Positions 45,118 through 50,425 of a stretch of DNA of 50,425 nt are shown here, piece by piece. Below the pieces are notes generated by a model. It ran no database searches. It had not been told where the DNA came from and saw nothing but the letters and a program-made list of their open reading frames with translations. The position numbers were made by a program, and so were the translations under genes. Source of the DNA: Chromobacterium sinusclupearum. Its GTDB lineage: Bacteria; Pseudomonadota; Gammaproteobacteria; Burkholderiales; Chromobacteriaceae. Positions within the stretch are counted from its first letter, which is position 1; each line of letters begins with the position of its first letter. The DNA lies in assembly GCF_002902845.1 (NCBI RefSeq), contig NZ_PPTF01000073.1:394673-445097 (forward strand), read 5' to 3'.

Positions 45118-46086
45118 TTACAGCTTGCCTTCCACCTTCTTGTTGCGCATCAGGCACAGCATGTCACAGGCGATGTGGGCGGCGGCCAGAGCGGTGATTT
45201 CGCTCTGGTCGTAGCTAGGCGCCACTTCCACCACGTCCATGCCGACGATGTTCAGATCGCCCAGGTTGCGGATGATCTTCAGCGCCTGCGCGGTGCTCAG
45301 GCCGCCCGGCACCGGGGTGCCGGTGCCCGGGGCGGCGGACGGGTCCAGACAGTCGATGTCGAAGGTCACGTACACCGGCGCGTCGCCTATGGTCTTCTTG
45401 ATTTCGGCGATGGTGGCATCCACGCCGTTGTCGTGCACCCACGGCGCACCCAGCACGTTCAGGCCCATGAAGTCGTCGTTCCAGGTGCGGATGCCGACCT
45501 GCACCGATTTCTTCGGATCGATCAGGCCTTCCTTCACCGCCTTGTAGAACATGGTGCCATGATTCAGGCTGTCCGGGCTGTCGTCCGGCCAGGTGTCGCA
45601 GTGGGCGTCGAAGTGCAGCAGCGCCAGCGGCTTGCCGTATTTCTCGGCGTGCGCGATCAGCAGCGGATAGGTGACGTAGTGGTCGCCGCCGAAAGTCAGC
45701 ATCTTGGCGCCGGAGGCCAGGATGGTGCGGGCGTGCTCGATGATGGACGGCTTGATGGTCAGCGGGTTGTGCGCGTCGAACCAGCAGTCGCCGTAGTCGA
45801 CCACGGCCAGGTCGTCAAACGGGTCGAAGCCCCACGGATACGGCTTCAGCTCGGCCAGCTGCACGCTGGCGGCGCGGATGGCCTGCGGGCCCATGCGCGC
45901 GCCGGAACGGAAGGTTACGGACAGATCCAGCGGAATGCCGGACACCACCACGTCTACGCCTTCCAGGTTGCGGCTGTAGTTGCGGCGCATGAAGGACAGC
46001 ACGCCCGCGTAGGTGTTTTCGATGGAGGAGCCGTACAGGCCCTGACGGCGAATGGCGCCGTCGCCGTAGATCATTTCATCACTCAT
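45118..46086 (-). CDS. speB: Agmatinase (ureohydrolase)
   Basis: 322 residues. The binuclear manganese site of ureohydrolases is present: GGDHYVT, HFDAHCDTW and TFDIDCLDPSAAPGTGTPVPGG, with GIPLDLSVTFRSGARMGPQAIR at the start. The overall sequence fits agmatinase, releasing urea and making putrescine; a guanidinobutyrase cannot be excluded because neighbours are not polyamine genes. GGAGAGTGGC lies before the ATG. It has a 232-bp gap upstream with no recognisable gene or RNA. Confidence 0.9.
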   Translation of the reverse strand: MSDEMIYGDGAIRRQGLYGSSIENTYAGVLSFMRRNYSRNLEGVDVVVSGIPLDLSVTFRSGARMGPQAIRAASVQLAELKPYPWGFDPFDDLAVVDYGDCWFDAHNPLTIKPSIIEHARTILASGAKMLTFGGDHYVTYPLLIAHAEKYGKPLALLHFDAHCDTWPDDSPDSLNHGTMFYKAVKEGLIDPKKSVQVGIRTWNDDFMGLNVLGAPWVHDNGVDATIAEIKKTIGDAPVYVTFDIDCLDPSAAPGTGTPVPGGLSTAQALKIIRNLGDLNIVGMDVVEVAPSYDQSEITALAAAHIACDMLCLMRNKKVEGKL

Positions 46087-46318
46087 GCCACTCTCCAGGC
46101 GAGAGTACGCCGCCAGCGGTCAATGTATTGATTCCGCATGATTTTGCGACGATTGCCGTCCATCTTGCACAGCCGACGGCTTGAGGCTGCCGCGCCCCGC
46201 GGCGCGGAAACCCGAAGTGTGCCGTGCCAGGACAATACGTTCAAGTGAAGACGTGGCGCGACGGTGAAAATTTGTCGCCGCCGCCACGGCGGCACTCCGG
46301 CTTCGACGGCGATTTCCG

Positions 46319-47125
46319 TCAGCCGCCCTGCTCCACCGTGTTCATGCGGCGCGCGAACTGGCGGCTGCGCCACCAGCGCCAGCGCAGCTTGACGTCGTAC
46401 CAGGCCGGCCGCAGCCCCAGCAGAAACAAGAACAGCGCCAGCGGCAAAGTGAAGCCGAAGCCCAGATGCTTGAAGCCGAGCGCTCCCACCACGCCGCCGA
46501 GGAAGAACGACAGCAGAATCAGCCCATAGATGCGGAATTTGGTCCGATTGGAACGCACCGCCGCCACCCGCGTGCGTCCCTCGCGGTTGTAATAGCTCAT
46601 CTTGGCCAGTTCTATGCCCAGGTCGGTGGCGATGCCGGTCATGTGGGTGCTGCGCAGCAGGCCGCCGGACAGCTTGGTCACAATGGTGTTGTGCATGCCC
46701 ATGATGAAGCACAGCAGCATCACTGTAGGCGGCGTGAACAAGCCCTTGTGCAGCGACAAGCCCGCGCCCAACAGGCCGAATACCAGGAGCAGCAGCGCCT
46801 CCTCCATCATCGACACGCCGTAACCGCCGCGCAACCGCTGCCGCCGCGCCCACAGTATCAGCCAGGTGCTGTGCATGGCGCCGCCGACGAAGCAACACAA
46901 CATCACCAGCAGCGATAGGGCCAGCCGGATTTCGCCAGTAGCCCAGGCGTCGGCCATGCCGGAAACAATGCCGGAGATGTGCGAAGTGTAGCGATGCACC
47001 GCCAGGAAGCCGCCGGCGTTGATGGCGCCTGCAATGAAGGCCATCGCCCAGCCCAGCTGGCGCAATACCCTGTCGTTGAAACGGCCGCGGTCAAGCAACC
47101 GCGTGATGTGGATGTGTCGGGCCAT
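46319..47125 (-). CDS. DUF1275 (YoaK-like) membrane protein
   Basis: 268 residues from ATG 47125, with six to seven hydrophobic helices. The family stretch AFIAGAINAGGFLAVHRYTSHISGIVSGMADAW near the N-terminus and FIMGMHNTIVTKLSGGLLRSTHMTGIATDLGIELAK in the second half are typical of DUF1275/YoaK. The role is unknown. The C-terminal basic aromatic tail (YDVKLRWRWWRSRQFARR) is unusual. It lies between speB and the SPOR gene with gaps above 110 bp. Confidence 0.85.
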   Translation of the reverse strand: MARHIHITRLLDRGRFNDRVLRQLGWAMAFIAGAINAGGFLAVHRYTSHISGIVSGMADAWATGEIRLALSLLVMLCCFVGGAMHSTWLILWARRQRLRGGYGVSMMEEALLLLVFGLLGAGLSLHKGLFTPPTVMLLCFIMGMHNTIVTKLSGGLLRSTHMTGIATDLGIELAKMSYYNREGRTRVAAVRSNRTKFRIYGLILLSFFLGGVVGALGFKHLGFGFTLPLALFLFLLGLRPAWYDVKLRWRWWRSRQFARRMNTVEQGG

Positions 47126-47237
47126 ATGTGTGTGACAAAGAAAACGGCGACTTGTTGTCGCCGTTATCGATATTGCGCCGCAACACGAAGGGTTGGCAAG
47201 CCGCCGGATCAAACTTTGCGCACAAAGCCTGCCTGGC

Positions 47238-48029
47238 TCAGCAACCCTTCAGCGCGATGCCTGGGGTCAGCTTCTTCTGCAGCGCTTTCAGCTGTTCCGC
47301 TTGGGCCGCGTCCAGGTCCTTGAAGGTCAGCGTGGTCTGCTTGCTGGTCTGCTCCTTGGACTTGACCATCGCCTTGTCGTAACCAGCCGCCTTCAGCCGC
47401 GCCACCAGCGTTTTGGCCGCGTCTTCCTTGCTGAACAGGCCCAGCGACAGATTACCCTTGAACTCGTCGTTGCTGACGATGTAATTGGTAAAGCCCTTGT
47501 CTTTCAGCTCCGCCGACAGCGTCTTGGTTTCGGCCTGGGTAGCCAGCGGCGGATAGTACACCCAGAAGCGGCCGGAACCCTTGCTCTCCTCCTTGCTGTC
47601 TTCCTCCAGCTGGCCGGACTTCAGTTTCAGCTGCGGCACGCCGCCCTTCACTCGGGCCAGCAGGCTGTCGCTCAAGCCGCCCCAGCTGTAGCAGGCCACG
47701 GCCTTGCCTTTGGCTGGCTCCGCCGCCTTTTCCGCTGGCTTGGCTGGGGCGGGTTTGGATGCCTCGGCCTTGGCAGCAGGCTTGGCTTGCGCCTTGGCCG
47801 CGCTGGCCATCGGCTTGGCTTCCGGCGCGGAGGCGGCCTTGATCACGGCGGCCACGGGGGCGCTTGCCTGCGCGGCGGAGGCGTCGGGCTTCCAGCTTGG
47901 CGGCAACAGCTTCACTTGGCCGGGGCTTACCTCCTGGGCGTGCACGTCCAACGGCGGACGCTGCTTCAGCGTGCCGTACATTGCCACCACCAGATTGAGC
48001 ACCACCACCAGCGCCACAAACCACTTCAT
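47238..48029 (-). CDS. SPOR-domain protein
   Basis: 263 residues. One N-terminal transmembrane helix (WFVALVVVLNLVVAMYGTL), a long low-complexity Ala/Lys/Pro linker (about residues 50-130), and a C-terminal SPOR domain (about 170-245: RFWVYYPPLATQAETKTLSAELKDKGF, FKGNLSLGLFSKEDAAKTLVARLKAAGY). SPOR domains bind denuded peptidoglycan at the septum. The ATG at 48029 overlaps the coaX stop as TGATG. It is the last gene of rfaE2-birA-coaX-SPOR. Confidence 0.85.
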   Translation of the reverse strand: MKWFVALVVVLNLVVAMYGTLKQRPPLDVHAQEVSPGQVKLLPPSWKPDASAAQASAPVAAVIKAASAPEAKPMASAAKAQAKPAAKAEASKPAPAKPAEKAAEPAKGKAVACYSWGGLSDSLLARVKGGVPQLKLKSGQLEEDSKEESKGSGRFWVYYPPLATQAETKTLSAELKDKGFTNYIVSNDEFKGNLSLGLFSKEDAAKTLVARLKAAGYDKAMVKSKEQTSKQTTLTFKDLDAAQAEQLKALQKKLTPGIALKGC

Positions 48030-48742
48030 CACGAGTTCGCCACCTTGAGTAGACCCATCAATACCAGATTATCCACGATCTGCAACGGCGCCGCGAGCCA
48101 CGGCGCGATGCGCGCCGCGTCGCCGCCGGTCAGAATCACCGTTGCCGGCTCGCGGCCGGTACGCTCGGCCAGCTTGCGCCGCTGCCCTTCTATCGCGCCC
48201 ACCAAAGCCGCCATCGCGCCGCTGGCCAGCGCGTCCGGCGTGCCCTGCGGGAATGCCACCACTTCGCCGGCCTGCCGGTTCAGATTGGCGGTGCCTTGCG
48301 CCAGGCTGTGCAGCATCAAGCCATGACCCGGCAGGATCAGCCCGCCCAGGTAGTCGCCCTCGGCCGTCAGCGTCTCCACCGTCAGCGCGGTGCCGGCACA
48401 GGCGACGATGACATCGCCGCGGCAGATCTCGCGGGCGGCCAATACAGCCAGCCAGCGGTCGGCGCCTTGCTCCGCGGTGTTGCGATAATGGTTACAGACC
48501 TCGCCAAAACGACGTTCCGAATGAACGCGATGCAGCGCGCATGGCACGGCCGCCGCCAGGCCGTCGGCCACTTCGCCGCGCGCCACCGACGACATCCAGG
48601 CGCCTTCCAGCGGCAAATCGCGCCAGACGTCGGCCAGGCCAGCCAGCTCATGATGCGCGGCCGCGCCCTGGGCGACACAATCCGCGCCCTGGTATACCGC
48701 CCATTTGACCCGGCTATTGCCGGCGTCTATCAGTAATTTCAT
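48029..48742 (-). CDS. coaX: Type III pantothenate kinase
   Basis: 237 residues. The ASKHA-fold motifs are LLIDAGNSRVKWAVY at the start (phosphate-1), GADRWLAVLAA (pantothenate/ATP site) and CAGTALTVETLTAEGDYLGGLILPG (phosphate-2). It phosphorylates pantothenate in CoA synthesis. The ATG overlaps the birA stop (ATGA), and the stop overlaps the SPOR start. In Neisseria the birA and coaX homologues are fused, so the close pairing here is a related arrangement. Confidence 0.94.
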   Translation of the reverse strand: MKLLIDAGNSRVKWAVYQGADCVAQGAAAHHELAGLADVWRDLPLEGAWMSSVARGEVADGLAAAVPCALHRVHSERRFGEVCNHYRNTAEQGADRWLAVLAAREICRGDVIVACAGTALTVETLTAEGDYLGGLILPGHGLMLHSLAQGTANLNRQAGEVVAFPQGTPDALASGAMAALVGAIEGQRRKLAERTGREPATVILTGGDAARIAPWLAAPLQIVDNLVLMGLLKVANS

Positions 48743-49704
48743 CGGCGTTCCCTTAAACTGACTTCGCCGATATGGAAAGTCCGCAAGCCCTGCGCCGTCT
48801 CCAGCTGCAAGGCGCCGTTGTCCGCCACACCGCTGGCGATGCCGTCCACCGGCTCGCCATGCGAGAAGCCCAGCCTCACCGCCGCGCCCTGATGGGCGGA
48901 CAGCTGCCACCATTCTTCGCGCAGCGGCGCAAAGCCATGGCGGTCAAAATCCATCAGCACCGGCTCCAGCTCATTGAGTAAGGCCGCCAATACGCGGTTG
49001 CGCTCAGGCGCGATGCCGGCCTGCTCCAGCGTGGCAATCGGCTGATCCACCTCGCCCGGATCGGCCACATTGACCCCTATGCCGATCACGACTGCGGCCG
49101 GCCCCAGCGCGTCGCCAGACAGTTCGATCAAAATTCCAGCCAGCTTGCGGCCATCCAGCAGCACATCGTTGGGCCATTTCAACTGCACCGGCGCGCCCAA
49201 GCTGCGCAAGGCGCGCGCCAAGGCCACGCCCACCGCCAGAGACAACCCGGCCAGCTCGGCCATGCCGCGATTGAAGCGCCACAGCAGCGAGAACGTCAAT
49301 CCCGCGCCCAGACGCGCTTGCCAGCGGCGACCCAAGCGGCCACGGCCAGCCGTCTGCAATTCGCACGCCAGCACCAAACCATGCAAGCCGCCATTGCCGG
49401 CGCGCGCCATCAACTGGCTATTGGTGGAGTCGGTCCGCTCCGCCACCGCCAGCGTGAAAGTCTCGGCCGCCGCCTCGTTCAAACCGGCGCGCACCGCCGC
49501 CACGTCCAGCCAGGCGAACGGTTGCGCCAGCTTATAACCCTGGCCACGCACGCTGAACACCGTCAGCCCCAGCTCGCTCTCGATGGCGTGCACCGCCTGC
49601 CATACCAGCGTGCGGGAACAGCCCAGCGCCTGGGCGATGTCCTCGCCGGAGTGGAAACGGCCGTCCGACAAGTGGCGCAGCACCGCGAAGGCGTGCTCGC
49701 TCAC
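48739..49704 (-). CDS. birA: Biotin-protein ligase / biotin repressor
   Basis: 321 residues from the GTG at 49704. An N-terminal winged HTH (FAVLRHLSDGRFHSGEDIAQALGCSRTLVWQAVHAIESELGL) marks the repressor form, then the catalytic domain with DSTNSQLMARA and GRGRLGRRWQARLGAGLTFSLLW, the biotin-AMP loop. KWPNDVLLDGRKLAGILIE is conserved. It attaches biotin to carboxylases and represses biotin genes. The GTG overlaps the rfaE2 stop; GAGGACAAGGC upstream provides the ribosome site. Confidence 0.95.
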   Translation of the reverse strand: MSEHAFAVLRHLSDGRFHSGEDIAQALGCSRTLVWQAVHAIESELGLTVFSVRGQGYKLAQPFAWLDVAAVRAGLNEAAAETFTLAVAERTDSTNSQLMARAGNGGLHGLVLACELQTAGRGRLGRRWQARLGAGLTFSLLWRFNRGMAELAGLSLAVGVALARALRSLGAPVQLKWPNDVLLDGRKLAGILIELSGDALGPAAVVIGIGVNVADPGEVDQPIATLEQAGIAPERNRVLAALLNELEPVLMDFDRHGFAPLREEWWQLSAHQGAAVRLGFSHGEPVDGIASGVADNGALQLETAQGLRTFHIGEVSLRERR

Positions 49705-50201
49705 GCCTTGTCCTCGGCGGCGCGGATCTTGTTCAGCGTCTTGGTGGTGGAAGTATCGAACAGAAAAGGGATGGAATGCACCTGCCCGCCGCGCGCCAGC
49801 GTCTGTGCGCTGCCCACGATCTTGTCTACGCTCCAGTCGCCGCCCTTGACCAGCACGTCGGGCTGGACCTGCTCGATCAACTCGGCCGGCGTATCGGCAT
49901 CGAACCAAGTCACTAGGCTGACGCTCTCCAGCGCCGCCAGCACGGCCGCGCGGTCGTATTCGTTGTTGATCGGCCGGTCATCGCCTTTGCCCAGTCGCTT
50001 CACCGAAGCATCGGTATTCAAGCCCAGCACCAGGCTGGCGCCCAGGGCGCGGGCTTGCGCCAGATAAGTCACGTGGCCGCGGTGCAGGATGTCGAAGCAG
50101 CCATTGGTGAATACCAAGGGGCGCGGCAGGGCCGCCAGCTTGTCGGCCAACTGCTCCGGCGGGCAAATCTTGTCTTCAAACGACGGCAACGGATAAGTCA
50201 T
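49701..50201 (-). CDS. rfaE2: D-glycero-beta-D-manno-heptose 1-phosphate adenylyltransferase
   Basis: 166 residues, the stand-alone second half of the RfaE/HldE pair. The nucleotidyltransferase signature is FTNGCFDILHRGHVTYLAQARALG (residues 31-54) and KGGDW is near the C-terminal half with STTKTLNKIR at the end, similar to the class ISSTxxI motif. It forms ADP-heptose for the LPS core. It begins the birA-coaX operon. The kinase half (rfaE1) is not in the window. The ATG at 50201 has CAAGGAC upstream. Confidence 0.94.
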   Translation of the reverse strand: MTYPLPSFEDKICPPEQLADKLAALPRPLVFTNGCFDILHRGHVTYLAQARALGASLVLGLNTDASVKRLGKGDDRPINNEYDRAAVLAALESVSLVTWFDADTPAELIEQVQPDVLVKGGDWSVDKIVGSAQTLARGGQVHSIPFLFDTSTTKTLNKIRAAEDKA

Positions 50202-50328
50202 GCATGTCCTTGCGTAAAAGCCGGCCGGCGCGGCAGATTACCGCCCCATCAATCGCCTGGCCGCCAAACGGGTAAGTTGCGAAGCATACCACCGTAGCCG
50301 CTCCCGCCCAACACCCAGAAACGCCAAA

Positions 50329-50351
50329 GCCCCGACAGGGTCTGTCGGGGC
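50329..50351. terminator. Hairpin, probable terminator 1 at the right edge
   Basis: GCCCCGACAG (50329-50338) and CTGTCGGGGC (50342-50351) form a perfect 10-bp stem with a GGT loop. A T-rich tail is poor on both strands (CTTTGGCGTTTC on minus). It lies in the gap upstream of rfaE2. The gene served is probably outside the window. Confidence 0.6.
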
Positions 50352-50382
50352 GGGTTTCGCGCATTCTGCGCGCACAATGCGC

Positions 50383-50410
50383 AAAGCCCAGCTCGTGTGA
50401 GCTGGGCTTT
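50383..50410 (+). terminator. Hairpin, probable terminator 2 at the right edge
   Basis: AAAGCCCAGCTC (50383-50394) and GAGCTGGGCTTT (50399-50410) pair perfectly around GTGT; on the plus strand GTCTTATGG follows, a weak U-tail. It is separated from the previous hairpin by another inverted pair, GCGCATT (50359-50365) and AATGCGC (50376-50382). Strand choice is uncertain. Confidence 0.6.
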
Positions 50411-50425
50411 GTCTTATGGGGCGTC

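Noticed and set aside
46087..46318. Possible leader RNA or small gene upstream of speB
   Set aside because: There are a few GC hairpins but no conserved riboswitch pieces, no good ribosome site and no plausible frame.

Overview
The window is a GC-rich (roughly 63-65 % by eye) bacterial chromosome segment with dense, mostly core genes. The gene set fits a betaproteobacterium of the Neisseriales, most like Chromobacterium or a close relative: tamA-tamB, an aceE-aceF-lpdA operon whose Lpd carries its own lipoyl domain, separate birA and coaX, a zapA-6S RNA-ygfA block, leuS-lptE-holA, and nadD-rsfS-rlmH. The genus is an inference from gene content, not from a database match. I see no prophage, CRISPR array, tRNA, rRNA or intact insertion sequence.

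Layout. 1-3.6 kb: tamB (cut by the left edge) and tamA, outer-membrane assembly. 3.8-10.7 kb: small accessory genes (GNAT acetyltransferase, two HAD phosphatases, a diguanylate cyclase, an NADPH:quinone reductase divergent from a LysR regulator, an FMN reductase). 10.8-17.3 kb: the pyruvate dehydrogenase operon aceE-aceF-lpdA, with hairpin repeats in both intercistronic gaps, a terminator after lpdA and a promoter overlaid by repeated TTTGCGAAT-type sites. 17.5-21.5 kb: a BepA-like protease, a DUF2804 protein with a membrane protein, and a SatP-type acetate transporter. 21.8-24.0 kb: beta carbonic anhydrase, nadD, rsfS, rlmH. 24.1-27.7 kb: two MFS transporters and a LysR regulator. 27.7-32.1 kb: leuS, lptE, holA. 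32.2-36.2 kb: EVE-domain protein, TauE/SafE permease, small exported proteins and a POT peptide transporter. 36.2-37.5 kb: ygfA, 6S RNA, zapA and a ZapB-like coiled-coil protein. 37.6-43.9 kb: a cobalamin salvage cluster in two divergent arms, btuB-cobU-btuF behind a cobalamin riboswitch and cobT-cobC-cobS, with a transposase-less inverted-repeat element between them. 43.9-50.4 kb: an exported DUF3298-like protein, agmatinase, a DUF1275 membrane protein, and the tightly overlapped operon rfaE2-birA-coaX-SPOR, ending in stacked hairpins at the right edge.

How the genes work together. The cobalamin genes cover outer-membrane uptake (BtuB), periplasmic capture (BtuF), cobinamide activation (CobU) and nucleotide-loop assembly (CobT, CobC, CobS), that is, salvage rather than de novo corrin synthesis; BtuCD is not in the window. 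The pdh operon supplies acetyl-CoA, and the nearby SatP moves acetate. TamAB and LptE serve the outer membrane, and RfaE2 makes the heptose donor for lipopolysaccharide.

The least-explained signals are the approximately 270-bp inverted-repeat element at 41.2-41.5 kb, the repeated palindromes over the pdh promoter, a terminator-like hairpin between a TATAAT and leuS, the duplicated start region shared by aceF and lpdA, and a low-GC core inside btuB. No clearly new multi-gene system is evident.
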